Assembly: GCA_015179045.1 (NCBI GenBank)
Contig: WHUZ01000149.1
Coordinates: 1 to 64,000, forward strand
DNA length: 64,000 nucleotides
Direction of reading: 5' to 3'
Source of the DNA: Kalaharituber pfeilii
Taxonomy: Eukaryota > Ascomycota > Pezizomycetes > Pezizales > Pezizaceae
Both the position numbers and the translations under genes were made by a program. Numbering within the stretch: position 1 is the stretch's first letter; each line of letters opens with the position of its first letter. The notes below the pieces were generated by a model. That model was not told the DNA's origin, searched no databases, and was given only the letters and a program-made list of their open reading frames with translations. This document shows positions 39,275-51,844 of this stretch, piece by piece.

Positions 39275-41965
39275 GGGTCATTGACACACGGTAAGGAACT
39301 GCCATTGGCGATCCTACCGACTTTACAACGGGACGCGGAGCGGGTGGAGTGGGAGAGACACATAGACGACGTCACAGACGAGGGGTGGATACCTGTTTAC
39401 ACAGACGGGAGCATGAGGAGGGACATAGCGGGGGCAGGGGTATTCAGAGGTGGCATGTCGACTTCGGTATACTGTACCTGGGAGAAACCCGGGAGCTGGC
39501 GTCCCATCACGCTTCTAAACACAGTCGCCAAGCTGGGACAGAAGGTCATGGCCAAAGCTATACAGAGGAAGGACGAACTGTTCAGGGAATCACAACTGGG
39601 CAGCCGACCCTTCCGGGGAAGCGAGGATCTCCAGAGACAGGTTCTGAAAGAGGTCGACATACGGCTCAAAAAGAGGGAATGGACGGCACTGGTAGGAGAC
39701 GACATTAAAGCAGCATTCAACCACCTGAGACGGGACAAAGTAGTCTCAAGGCTGGAACGCCTGGACCCAAACATAGCCAGCTTCGTTCAAGGGTTCCTCC
39801 AACCCACACAATTCTCCATATCCTGGGACGGGAAGACACGCGGGACGGGAACGATGACGGACGGGGCCCCGCAGGGGTCACCTCTCTCCCCGGTCCTGTT
39901 TCTGGTGGCGGTCGCACCAGTCGCGGAGAAAGCCGAAAAAAGCCAGTTCACGCGCTCCTACGTCGATGACTTCCACAGTGTGATCTCCAGCAGCTCGATG
40001 AGACAACTACGAAAAGACATAGACACTCACCGCAGGACACTGGCCCAAGAAGCATCCAAGGAAGGCTTCGAGCTGGACCCTCGGAAAGCAGAGACGCTGA
40101 TCATAGGTACCCAAGGACCGAGTTATCGATTGGTTGGGCTGTCGGTCGATTGGGAACTGAAATACGAGGAACACTTCCGGAAAAGGCTGAACCTAGGGAA
40201 GGCGGCCTGGGGCATCGCACGGAGACTACATAAAATCCCCCCGAGCAAGAGACGACAGTTATACACCAGCATAGCGAGAAACATCGCAACATACGGCTGC
40301 TGGGCCTGGCAGGACTTCGCCAAGGGAGCACCAGTCCAGAAGAAACTCAGACAACTGGAAAAATGGCAATACTGTATCGCCAGAGACATCATAGGCGCCC
40401 CCTGGGGTACCAGAAGGGACACGGTAGAGGGAATAGTCAAACTAGAATCGATCCAAACCTTCGCAAAGGGGGAAAGAGATCGCGTCGAGGCCCGATCCCT
40501 GAGGTTCCCCGACGAACCTCTCCTAGACCCTTCCGCAGACACCATATACCTAAGAGGCGATCTCTCCCACCGGACCCCCATCCCCCTACATATCTTCCCC
40601 ACACTCCCTAGCGACACGAGCCGGGAGAGATGGGAGGAAGTCATTCAAGCCGAAGAAGAGGAAGGTTGGAAAGGGGTCTACACGGACGGAAGCCGCATAG
40701 ACAACCTCACCGGGGCGGGAACACACTCTCGCGGACAGGAAGAGTACATATACCTCGGCAGATGCAACACCGTCAACGACGGAGAAATGATCGCAATTGG
40801 CAAGGCCCTCGACACCGAAGGGGAACTCATGATCCTAACCGACTCGCGCACAGCAATTTCCAGACTACAAAAGATAGCCAACGGCGACCCAAACGCCGAA
40901 GGCTCATCCATGGCAGTTCGACAGGCATGGGAAGAGAGGACCAGACGCGGCGACCTAGACACAGCTGTCATGTGGGTCAAGAGCCACATAGGGATAGTCG
41001 GGAACTCCAAGGCGGACAAGGCAGCCAGGACGAGCACAGCCATCCAGTACGAAGACGAAATGGTCACGGAGGCGGGTATAAGACAAGAAGCCAAAAGACT
41101 CAGAGCAGAAGAACGCAATCGTCTGGGACTATCATACAGACCCCTCCAGACAATCGACAACCGAAAAAGATTATCCACCCTGGCAGGGATCCTCGGGAAC
41201 AAGGGCCTCAAGGAGTGGAGACACCGCATAGGCCAAGCCGATTCACCGGAGTGTCGATGGTGCGGGAGAGCCCTGGAAAACCTGACGCACATATCCAACG
41301 ATTGCGCCCCTTGGCTGAGGAGGATGAGAGGAGGGGCTGAAAGCCTCACACATCCGGACAAAGACATCAACATGGTGGAGATATTGGACTGGGCGGGGAA
41401 AGAGTAAACTTGGGACTTAGAGCGGGCGGGGATATCTCAGTTTTTCATATTATTCTTTTCATTCTCATTTCACATTATGTATCTAAAACATCGCCATAGC
41501 CTTCGAGGCGGCATGCGATTAATGAAATAAAAAAAAAAAAAAAAAATGTACCTGGGAGAGAACGCTACGGTGAACGACGCGGAGTTGATCGCGATCAGTG
41601 AGGCGATGAATAGGGTGGAAGGGGAGTTATTGATAATAACCGACTCAAGACATGCAATTAGAAGAATGTCCGCCGTGTCAGGGGGTGATCCCACCCAGGG
41701 CGGGGCGACGAACCGGCTCAGAGAAGCGTGGGGAAGGAGAATTGAGCGAGGAGACCAGGACACGGCGGTGCTATGGGTGAAGGCTCACAAGGGCATCGCC
41801 GGCAACGACGAGGCGGCAAGAGTGGGCACTGCATTACAGTGCAAACCGGAGATAGCGACAGAAGCCGGAATGAGACAAAGAGGGAGGAGAGAGAGAGCGG
41901 GGGAGAGGAATCGACTGGAGCTGGCATATAGACCGCTAGAAAGGCTCGGACATATGACAGGACGA
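39275..41965 (+). mobile_element. LINE-A fragment (RNase H part), split by another LINE
   Basis: The left part (39275-39485) encodes the N-terminal strand of an RNase H domain (GWIPVYTDGSMRRDIAGAG). The right part (41547-41965) continues with YLGENATVNDAELIAISEAM, LLIITDSR and VLWVKAHKGIAGND. The two are separated by the LINE at 39486-41546. The right end is cut at 41965 by a poly(T) insertion. Small frame shifts show the host copy was already decayed. Confidence 0.8.
39486..41546 (+). mobile_element. 5'-truncated LINE-A (Tad1-like) with 13-bp TSD
   Basis: The perfect duplication TGTACCTGGGAGA at 39473-39485 and 41547-41559 delimits it. It encodes the reverse transcriptase from SWRPITLLNTVAKLGQKVMA through APQGSPLSPVLFLVAVAPVA and RSYVDDFHSVIS. 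A type I RNase H follows (GVYTDGSRIDNLTGAGTH; LMILTDSRTAIS; VMWVKSHIGIVGNSKADKAA), then a zinc-finger-like CRWCGRALENLTHISNDC, stop at 41407. The 3' UTR carries the hairpin ATCGC...GCGAT with inner GCCT/AGGC, then poly(A). The endonuclease and ORF1 are missing by truncation. The RT part is uninterrupted, so the insertion is recent. The long open frame from 39281 is an accidental fusion of the host LINE and this one. Confidence 0.88.
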
Positions 41966-42026
41966 TTTTTTTTTTTTTTTTTTTTACATCACATAACCCC
42001 GCTTGCAGCGCCAAGCCATGGCAGGG
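41966..42026 (-). mobile_element. family C tail, minus strand
   Basis: Poly(T), then the arms GCGGGG and CCCTGC enclosing CATGGCTTGGCGCTGCAA in minus orientation. It interrupts the RNase H fragment. No TSD is visible, so the insertion may have involved a deletion. From 42027 to 42479 no gene is evident; a 15-bp GTAGAATTGAGGGCC repeat lies at 42385-42415. Confidence 0.65.
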
Positions 42027-42479
42027 TCCCTGGGCAAGCCCTCGAAGCCCGGAGACAGGCTTAACAAACAAAGAAATTTCTATCTACTAGGTGAGGCCGT
42101 CAGTTGCCGTCCTGATTAGGCAACGTTCCCTAGGAATGGGGGCCCTATGCGAAGTCAAATAAATGTTCCGGAGGCGTGACTGGCAGAGTGATGGTAATAC
42201 TATATGTGCTGGTGGAGGGGGGGTGCGGTAGAGAGGAGGGTGTGGTAGAGAGCGGTGCGCGGTAAAGGAGCGGGGTTTAAGCTTTTTTTTCTTTTTTAAC
42301 TTCTTCGAACTGACCTGCGCCTTGGTCGAAGTGGAAAGCTGTGGTCTCCAGTGATGGAGGTAACCAAAAGCGCCATGGAGAGGTGTAGAATTGAGGGCCT
42401 GTAGAATTGAGGGCCCCGGTTCAATTCTGAGCTGGGGAAGAGGGTTGTCCAGCATCTCTCCGAGATGGACTGTAATGCT

Positions 42480-42576
42480 CCGGTTCCAGCAATGATCTCT
42501 TGGGAGTTAGAATTTACCGTAAAATCTCTTAGCAAGTCAGAAATTCTAATGATGAACAATTGGGAGCTGGAACCGG
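42480..42576. repeat. small foldback sequence
   Basis: CCGGTTCCAGC at 42480-42490 pairs with GCTGGAACCGG at 42566-42576, with a second inner pair TTAGAATTT/AAATTCTAA. It lies about 100 bp beyond the stop of the Helitron helicase and could be near the Helitron 3' end, but no CTRR terminus could be fixed. Confidence 0.5.
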
Positions 42577-42680
42577 GGTAACTTGTTTTTATTTTTCACA
42601 TATCTGTTTTTTTTCCTAGCATTTTGACATTGCTTCTTCAAGTTGCTCTCAAAGTCTCAACTAATACATAATATATCTAT

Positions 42681-44800
42681 CTATACATGAACTGCTATAT
42701 CTATTGAATCTAACCTCCTCTCCTCCGCTATTCTTGCTGTGGTATTTTTTAGTATAGCAATACTTGAAAGACGATTAAATGGAACAGAACTTAAAAAGGC
42801 CAAATCCTGCAAACATTTGACTCGAGATAGTGCAACAAATGTTAAGCCCGACTGATTTTCTTTTAAACCTAACTCTACTACCACTTTTGGCAATGTGAGT
42901 CCCTGAGACTTGTGAATAGTTAGGGCCCATGCCAAAACCAATGGAAATTGTTTTCTAGAACACGGATGTCCATTGTATTCAAAGCGGCTAGTGAAAGGAG
43001 CTATTGGTATTACTCGTGGATATGACTCCATAAATGGTGGACCTGAATAGTGATCTAATTCTACCAATAAGCAGATAGGAAGTGCTTGGCGAGATTCATC
43101 AACACTATTTAAGACCAAACCACGAATAGTTCCCATAGCTCCATTCACAATACCAGCTTGTACCCAGAGGTTTTTTGTTACCATAACTCTAGCTCCAATA
43201 GCTAATAGTAACACAGGTGGTAAATCTCCAGCTGCTTCCGAGTTCAGTTTCTTTATTGTCGATATAATAGCTCGTGGTGCTGAATGTATGGCTAGTGCAC
43301 GGTATACTGGACAGTGCATAGAAAGTAAGTATTTGGCATTCTATGCCTTTACCTCCTTTCTCGTATACATAAGAGCTACAGCTCTATTAAATGTATGCCT
43401 GTCCGCTTCACTCATAATATCTAAAACACGAGCCTGAACAAATTGTTGCCAGTCATGATGAGTCCATGCTCCATCTCTGGCTCGTAGAAGCATAGATCGA
43501 AAATGAATCTGATCCTCTCCTCTTTGACGCATACTGGTTTGAAGACGAATAAAGGTCGTAAATTGACGATATAGAAAGTAACCTCTATCTTGTAATAACA
43601 AGCTAGTAGGATTTCCCTTTCGTCTGGAATCTGGTTTAACGTACATCGGAAGATCTCCTACTGGAGGCAGCTGGGCAAAGTCTCCCATCAATATGATATG
43701 AACACCACCAAATATCACATCTTGACGGTCTGGGAATGCTATTCCAAGTCTTCGATCAATCCAAGCTAGAAAAGCCTGTCCAATCATTGACATTTCATCA
43801 ATAATAATAATTTTCGTATGTTGACATTTATTTTGAAGAGTAGTTGCAGCAGCTGGTGTAATATTATCATCGTTACCTGTTAGACTCATTTGTAAGGTCC
43901 CATGGATAGTAGATCCATTAACATTATGAGCTGCACATCCAGTATATGCTAGAACAGGTACTACCTCTTTGATTAACCTTTTAGGTGGAAGAGTAAGTGA
44001 GATTGCATATCTTAAAGCATTAATAAGATAAGACTTTCCAGCTCCTGCTGTTCCAGCTACAATCATCAAAAGTTGAGAAGTAGTAGTATCATTCCGGTGG
44101 TTCCAATAGTTCATAATTTTGTCGAAGGTAATTCGCTGTTCTGTGTTGAGTATTTGAGGTAATACCTCAGGAAGATTTATTGTAACTGGAGTAACTTGTT
44201 TTGTCTCCTGTATCCAGCTAGTACCATGTACTACATTTGTATATCCACTAAAGATATTGAGATCACAATTCCAATCATAGTTGATATCTTCAGCTTGGTG
44301 ACCCAGATGACTGATAGCAATATCCAATTGATCTTGTTGATCATTAGTGAGTATATTTTGACCGTGGGGACGTATGCCAGCTATATCCATCCAATCTTTT
44401 GTTTCTAATTCTTCCTCCTGTAGTTGATTGCCTTCCAGATCTGAGTCATGTCCATGATCCAAATTGACAACACCATGATAGCTACTTATTAGAGTACGGA
44501 CTGTAGCTGGTAGCAAAGGAAGGAAAAATTGTAATTATATATACTAGTCTATAGTATCAAGATTATCACTGGCTAAATCTTTCTCAATACCCATTATATA
44601 TGCTAGAGTCCTGAAAGAAATATATTTGAGTAATGTTACATGACAAAATAGAATATTTGTTGTATCCACTGGAGGGTCAGGAATTGTTCGAATAACTCGA
44701 CTTTTTCGAGTTTGATTTGATATTGCTATCCATCTCTCATTACGATAAGTATATGATTGAAGCAAATTATGAAGGCAGATATCTTCTAGCTCTAGGTCAC
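42681..44800 (-). pseudogene. Helitron PIF1-like helicase domain
   Basis: Minus-strand segments 44800-44545, 44516-43341 and 43319-42681 encode a PIF1/RRM3-type helicase. Motif I is LMIVAGTAGAGKSYLINAL, motif II IIIIDEMSMIG, then GDFAQLPPVGD. The C-terminal part has TIHKSQGLTLPKVVVELGL and LTFVALSRVKCL. In Helitrons this domain unwinds DNA during rolling-circle transposition. The segments are separated by short gaps that could be introns or small frame breaks. Confidence 0.85.
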
Positions 44801-44867
44801 GACCAATATATCTTTCTAAAATACCTTTTTTTATATCAGTACTTATATATTATTTTCAGGGTAAGAA

Positions 44868-47730
44868 CTATTGGAAAATACCTTGTCCTGATATTACCTC
44901 TGCCTCATCTTCTAAATTTTGTAAAGCTTCAGGCTCTATTCTTAGAGGAACCAGTGTTGTATTTGTAAGATTAAGAGTAATTACTTTCCATGATGACTCT
45001 ACTAAGCTTAACTCTTGCAGAAGATGACAAGCTTCTTGAGCAGAAAAGTCTCGTTCAATAACAAAAGAGTAAAGCATCTTCTTAAACAGAAGTTGAGCAG
45101 GAGACTCATCTGTACATTTCGTAGCTGCTGTTCTTATAATAGACTGAAGATTTGTAGAAGCTGTTTCTGCTTTAGTTGCATACTTTGTAATGTAGTTCAA
45201 GACCGCCTCAATACTGAGAATAGGCTGGAAGTCTGTATTCGCTCTCCAGGCTTGTAAGTATAATGGATTATACTTATTTGTATCTATATCCTCCTCTGTT
45301 CTTTCTAAGTTCAAATACTACTTTCTATCTGCATTTTTACAGACTTCAGTTTTTGGATGTGGTGTAGCAGGAAAATGAAAACGGCAGTGTAGTGTTGAGT
45401 TCTCTGCAGCCTGCCCTCTTTTTTTTCGCAAGCAATATGAACCACATATATGCTTTTGAACACGGTTTGATAAATAAGAAAGATCTAAAGCTAGGTCATT
45501 GGCTAAAGGAAGGTTGTGGCGGCACGGGTGTAGTGGTGCAGGATGTAAACCTTTAACAGGAGTATCTGCGCGAACTCGACTCTGATCCCAATAGGTCTCT
45601 AGTATTAGACGATCATCTAAATCATTCAGAGAGATAGATGTGAGTGTTGGTGCTCCTTCAATCCATAGAAACCCATGTAAATGTCCTGAACCTCTAAACT
45701 GCCACTCATATCGAAACTAGTAGTCATGAACTCGCATATTTGGGTAATGAAGAACTATTTTTTTGAGAAATAGCTTAAATCTATAGACGAGAAATTCGCT
45801 AGCCAGCTGGGGATGAGTCTGTAAATTCTGGTTTCGACGGAGTACTGCTTCACGCTCCAGTAGAGTTAGCAGATCTAAAACTGGGCCTCCTCCAAGTCGT
45901 GCTCTCTTCTCCTCAATTAATCGATGTAAGTCCACCCAATGTATATCAGCAGCACTAAATGTGGCAAATGCATGTGGACATGCTGTACGGACTATTGAGG
46001 ATAATTCTGATCGTTTATAGTTCCAGAATGGTGCCAGTCCTGGAATTGAGGAGGAAAAGCGGCAGATTCTTTGGCCTAATAGATGTAATGGGTTTTCAAT
46101 CTCTTCTCGTAGTTGACCAACTGTAACATTTTCAAATTGACCTTTTCTCACAAAGAATGTAGCTGTTGCTCCTAGTTGCCAGCGATATTTTGAATTTAGT
46201 GCAAAGAATATGAATCGCGGGTCTTCTGCAAATCTGCCATCTCGATATCGAATTAAGTGACAAAAGTAATCAGCTGGTGTTACTTTCTTCAAACGCTGGC
46301 CATTGTATATCAAATCCGCAGCTCCAGAAGGAAATAAGCATGGAAATGCTTTAGCAATATAACCTTTTTCCCTAAACTCATTTATAGGATTCTGTTGTAC
46401 TTGAGGGTAAATCACTGGAGGTACTAGTTGAGAAACAGGTCTTTGATTAAGAAATCGCTGTAAGGCTGAACGCTCATTAATAGTGATTTGACCTCTATGT
46501 ACACCAGTCTCAACTTGGTCATTATCCTCATTATCCACAGGTCCAGTTTCTGTAGTAGTATCCCAGTCCTCATCTAAGATTAGCTCAAAGCGTTGCTGTG
46601 TTGACATATTTTCTAGATTGTTGACATAGGCATCCAAGCGAGAAACATCTTGCTGTACATTTTGATACTATCGATTATGTTGACAAAGATATTGCATCCA
46701 AGCTCGAACACGGTGTACATTAATTTCAAAGTCTTTTAATGACTCAGCTTGTGGAGTACGGCCTCCCTCTCGTACTCGTAATATGACCATTGGAATCTCA
46801 TGAGGTAGCCGTGGAATGATATGGAAATTCTCAGTTGGGTCTTGTGGAAAGTTAATAACATGTACCTTTTAGATGTTAGTCTTTTCTTATAGTCAAGTAG
46901 ATTAAATAAAATTGAAACAATACCTTTCCTCCCTTATATTGCCCATATCCACGGACTTTATAGACACGAATAACTGGATGTACTAAAGCTAACATCATAG
47001 CCTCTATAGGTGAGGGTTTACCTACTGCAGATAGCTCTTGAGGTATCTCACCTGGAGACATGTCGTTTTGAGTACTGAACATATGGATTCCAGTCCATGT
47101 AGGAGATGATCTTTCATTATGACAACGCTCACAAATTGAAATACCATCTCTTACTCGTACTTTCAGAGCAATCCCTATTTCCTCACATATTGAGCATTCA
47201 TTTAACTGAATATTTGATAAGCTGTTGGCAAAATTTTGTAGTGATCTATGTACTACCTCAGACTGTATTTGTTGTAGCTGTTGATGTCTGAGAGGTGGAG
47301 TTTGATTTTGTCCGGTAGGAGATAGAGATTGCTCTTGATGTCTAATAGAGTTAGACTGTTCATCACTAGTGATAGACTGCTCATGATATCTGCCACGTCT
47401 GCCAGTAGCAGACCGCTCACGATATCTAATAGCAGTAGACTGCTTATAGGAGTTGATAGAGATGGTCTGAGACTGCTCATAAGAGCTAGTAAAGGTGGTC
47501 TGATATTGCTCACAGAAGCTGATAGGAGCAGACTGATTCTGATCTCTAGTAGAGCTAAATTCCTTATGCTCTTTGAGTTGTCTAGAAGATGGTGTTGTAG
47601 ATATTGACCGTCTTGGAGGTGATCGTACTGGAGACTGACTACGACAGCGAGTAGGTGATAAAGAAGCAGATCTTGGATAGGTAGCATAGTCCATATTCTG
47701 AAGTTCTGGAATAGTCCTAGCTACCTGCAA
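44868..47730 (-). pseudogene. Helitron N-terminal and Rep (HUH) region
   Basis: It starts with a Ser/Gln-rich segment (47695-47300). A zinc-binding CSICEEIG...CERCH block and MSPGEIPQELSAVGKPSPIE lead into a DUF6570-like region with an intron at about 46865-46920. The Rep part has FRYEWQFRGSGHLHGFLWI, i.e. the HUH motif, and the tyrosines in VLNYITKYATKAE. Three in-frame TAG codons (near 46670, 45719 and 45318) lie where the context suggests Trp or Gln. That is consistent with G-to-A/C-to-T decay and means this Helitron cannot make full-length protein. Its N-terminal frame is cut at 47770 by the LINE-B poly(T). Confidence 0.85.
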
Positions 47731-47920
47731 CTGAGGAGTCTTATTACGTCTGCTTTCTAATTCTTGCTCTTTTTTTTTTTTTTTTTTTATTCACGTAACC
47801 CCGCATACAGGCTACCAGCCTATGGCAGGGACCCATATACCCGGGCCAGGTTTGAGACAACTAACTACGGAATCTACATACACCCTTGAGCACCCAGGCC
47901 CTCCGTCCCCCCGTCCCCGG

Positions 47921-50900
47921 CTACCCCAGATCGAGGCAGGCAAACCAGTACTCGACCGGGTCACCTTCCACGCCTTCTTGCTTCCATCCTTTCTCCTCTA
48001 GGTCCTCCCAGGACTGCCAGGTGACATGTGCCCCATTTTTGTTCTTCCTCTGGGGCCGCTCCAGTTCTGTGCATCTGAACACCACATGCTCAGCACTCCA
48101 TGCCTCACCACATGTGCATTGTACCTCCTCGCCACTGACCATCCTCCTCCACATAGCTCCGCCTTTTCCAGTCCGCAGCCGTGTGTAATTTGTGAGTGCT
48201 CTCCTGCCCCACTTTACGAATTTGCCCTTCCCAAACCCTGCACGCCCCCTCTCCTCTTTTCTTTTTCGAACTAACTCTTGACGCAGCCCACCCTCAGTGG
48301 CCTGCCCATCATACCTCATGCCCTTGGCCCCCTCTTTGGCCAACTCATCCGCCTTCTCATTGCCTTCTATCCCCACGTGGGCTTTGACCCATGCCAGCTT
48401 CACTGCATCCGCCTTCCTTAGCCTCCGCCGCCTCTCTGCAATCAGCTCTATCACCCGCGCTAGGTCTACGGTTCTTGCCTTGCCAGTTTTTCCTGCTTTC
48501 TGGACTGCACTGATAGCTGCCTGAGAATCTGCGAGTAGTAGTACTTTTGCACTGCCATCAACTGCTTCAAGGGCACCCCTCATTCCTGAGACCTCACCGT
48601 CCCACACAGTTGCCTTTGTGCCTACCCACCGGGACCCCTCTGACTCACCTGCTACCACCTGCCTCCAGCACCATCCGCCACCAACACCGCCTTCCTCACT
48701 GCGGCTGCCGTCTGTAAAAATAGCCACCGAGTCACCCTTAGCCTCATTGATGGCCTTTTCCCATTTGGCTGGGGCGTCTTCCTTGCACAACTTGAGGTCA
48801 ATGACCTCAATGCCTGTCTGTGGTAGGTGTACATCTCGCCCCCAGGACACTCTCTCCTCCTCATTGACCTCGAGAGTGCTGGCAATCTTTCCAGCTACTG
48901 ACTCAAACCCATCATTTTTGTCTGTAGCATAACTCAAGCTAAAGTCTCTCCAGTCCCTCCCCCTTTCACCCTCTCTGTCTGGGTCTGGGGCTACCATTCC
49001 AGTGAAGCTTTCCGGCCATAAATCTCCAACTCCTGTAGGGTCCCTCACTGATCTTAGTGCATATCTTGCTTGGCCTTGATCGAGAATCGTCGTTACACTC
49101 TCTACTCCAGCAATGGCCTCGACCTTTACTCTCGCTGCCCCTCGGACTGCACCAGTGCATTTGCGAAGTGCTTGATACTGCAACTTCTCAAACTCCTCTC
49201 TCCACTGCTTCTGGCCTCTCCACCCAATTTCGGATCCCCAAAGGGCCACTGCCCTTACCATGCCTGTATAAGCCTTTCTCCATGAGATAGGACTCATACC
49301 CCATTGAGAGTTGCCTAGCCCAGACAGCGCGCCCATGAGTTTCCTGGCTTTCTCGATCCGGCTTTTCCAGTGGAGGTCGAAATCAAGAGTGCTATCACAA
49401 ATCACCCCTAGCCACTTGCACCTCTCAACATCTGCCCTTCTCTTGGTCTTCTTACCCATGACTAGGACCTCCTCCTTTGAGGTCTCCAGTGGTAGATCGT
49501 GAGCTTCAGCAACCTCCCTGAGTACTCCTGCAATTCTCTCCCCAATTCTCCTCATATCCTTTCCTCCTTCCCAATCCAGAATAACACAGTTCATATCATC
49601 TACAAATGAGGGCAGCTCCACTTCACAGTCTCTCACTGTTGTAGCTACCTTTGTTTCCATCTCTTCTAGAATTGGTGCCATGTATATGAGGAACACAACT
49701 GGGGATAAAGGCGAGCCCTGCGGCACGCCTACATTCGATCTGCCATTGCCCCTCACCTGTCCATCCCATTCCACCTCAAACTCTCGCTCCCGGAAGAAGG
49801 TTTCTAACCAGGGTAACCATTTCTCAGCTTTAGAACCCTGTACTCGGTGCTTGACCATATCCCAACGTGTGTTCCCAAAGCCTCCCTTGACATCCTCCAT
49901 AATCCACACTGCCCCACCGCCACGTGCCAGGGCTCTCTGGCTCTTCACAACTGCCCGAAATAAGGCATCAATTGCAGACCTTCCTCTCACTCCTCCAAAC
50001 TGCCCATGGTGGAATAGTCCAGCTTCTTGCAAGTCAGCAGCAACCACCTTCTCCATCAGTTTTCCCACACAATTGATGAGTTGAATAGGCCTCCAGCTCT
50101 TTGCTTGCGTAAGGTCCCTGCCAGACTTCGGGATCATGATCACCTTGCTGAATTGCCAATCCTTCGGCATCCTGGCTGCAGCCAGCTCAGCAGCCAGCTC
50201 CTTTATTAACTGCCCTCCTAGCACTGTTTTATTGACCAGCTTGATGAATCTATAGCTGATGCCATCAGGCCCTGGAGCTGAACGGCTCGAGGTGCCTGCA
50301 AGTGCCTTGCATAGCCTCTCAGTCAGCTTTTTTACATTGGAGGTCCATTCGTCTGTCATGCTCTGCGGGCCCGAGTTCACTGGTAGGTCCAATGTTGTCA
50401 GTGAAATTGATGCCGCCTGTAAATTCGACGCCGCTAGCGAATTCGACACTACTGGTGAATTCGGCACTGCCGGCGAATTCGACACCGCTCGCGAATTCGA
50501 TGCCGCTGGCGAATTCGATACCGCCGGCAAATTTGGATTTGACATTGCCGGTGAATTTGATACTGCCAGTGAAGTTAATGCCGCTGGCGAGGTTGACACT
50601 GCTGGCGGATCCGACGTCGCCTGATATTTGAAGTTTCTCTGTACCAGGCCTCTCACCTTCTCCTCGTCTGTCCTCCATATATCACCATTGTCACCTACAA
50701 GGTCACCCATTTTTCCTCTTAACTTCCAAGGGTCCTTTGCTACTCGGATCACATCCCATGGGTCCTTAGAGCTGTTTTCCTCTGTAAACTGTTCCCAGCA
50801 CTCCTTTTTTCTTTTTTTTCGTCTTATGATATACTTGAGGGTCTTAACCCGCTCTTTCCACCGTAGGAGTCTGGCTCTCTCCCATGCTTTGGCTCCCTGT

Positions 50901-51844
50901 CCCTTCCCCCCTCGGCCCTCCTTCCTCACTGCCTTCGCTGCCTCTTCTACCTCCTTATCCCACCACAACTTACTTCTTGATGATGCACGTATCTCCCTCT
51001 TCAGACTCTCTCGAAGCTTGCAGGTCTTCTCATATGCAGTCCCTCCTTCAAGGCTTCGGTACCACTCCCATTGTTCTGAAGCCTTCTTTTGCATGATTTC
51101 TTGGATCAAATCTTCTGCCTTATCCCAATCCACTCCTCTTCTTATTACAGTTTTACCTTAGTTACTACTACAAGTCCCCCAGACTACTGCATGGTCTCCA
51201 CATAACCACTCTGGATCTTCGTTTTGCCATCCAAATTCCCCGTACTTCCAGACTAGATCTAGAACACTCTCTCTGACCTGCCCTTCAACTTCTCTTGCCC
51301 ATGTTGAAACCCCTTTTCTTGTTTCCAGAAGCCACCCTGTGCCTTCCAAACCCTCTTTGAGTGCCCTTCCCCTTGGGTCAGGCCCTCTGTCTAGTTTGGA
51401 CCATGCTGGATGGTGTGCATTAAAGTCCCCCAGTAGTACTGTGCTAGACTGCAGGCCTCCTGGGCCTCTCAGCCTTCCCCATCTGTCCATCCAATCCTCC
51501 AAGGTCTCCAAATTCGTATCTGGATGGATATATACTCCTCCCGCTCTGCCACCTCCTTCTACCTCACACCAGACCCACCCTTTCGTCTCTTCAATCACTT
51601 TCCACTCCTGGGTCCCTTTCCTTGCATGAGCCACTACCCTCTTGCCACTTTCAACTCGGCTGATGACCTCATAAGCTGGATGCCTTGTTGTGACCCACTC
51701 TCCTCCTTTCTCTGCAACCCATGCTTCTCCTATAAAGATCACATCTACTTTCTCTCTATTTGCGCATTCCAGAATAATATCACTATTTCTGAGAGAACCT
51801 CCAACATTCTGGAATGCCACCTTCATCCTCTGTTCAGTAACCAT
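47921..51844 (-). pseudogene. LINE-B ORF2: endonuclease, reverse transcriptase, RNase H
   Basis: Residues 1-228 form an APE-type endonuclease (MKVAFQNVGGSL; VIFIGEAWVAEKG; STVLLGDFNAHHPAWS; GDHAVVWG). A single in-frame TAA at 51160-51158 follows, and the same frame continues to 47921. The second part has the RT motifs SWRPIQLINCVGKLMEKVVA, GVPQGSPLSPVVFLIYMAPI and LPSFVDDMNCVI, then RNase H (VAIFTDGSRSEEGGVGGG; LLLADSQAAISAV; KLAWVKAHVGIEGNEKADEL) and a Cys-rich end (VQCTCGEAWSAEHVVFRC). A Ser/Asn/Pro-Ala-Val repeat (50400-50640) sits before the RT. ORF2 begins inside the end of ORF1 (11-nt overlap). Confidence 0.88.

Noticed and set aside
39281..41407. A 708-aa protein with RNase H, RT and RNase H domains
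   Set aside because: A 13-bp TSD at 39473 and 41547 shows it is an insertion junction, not a designed fusion.
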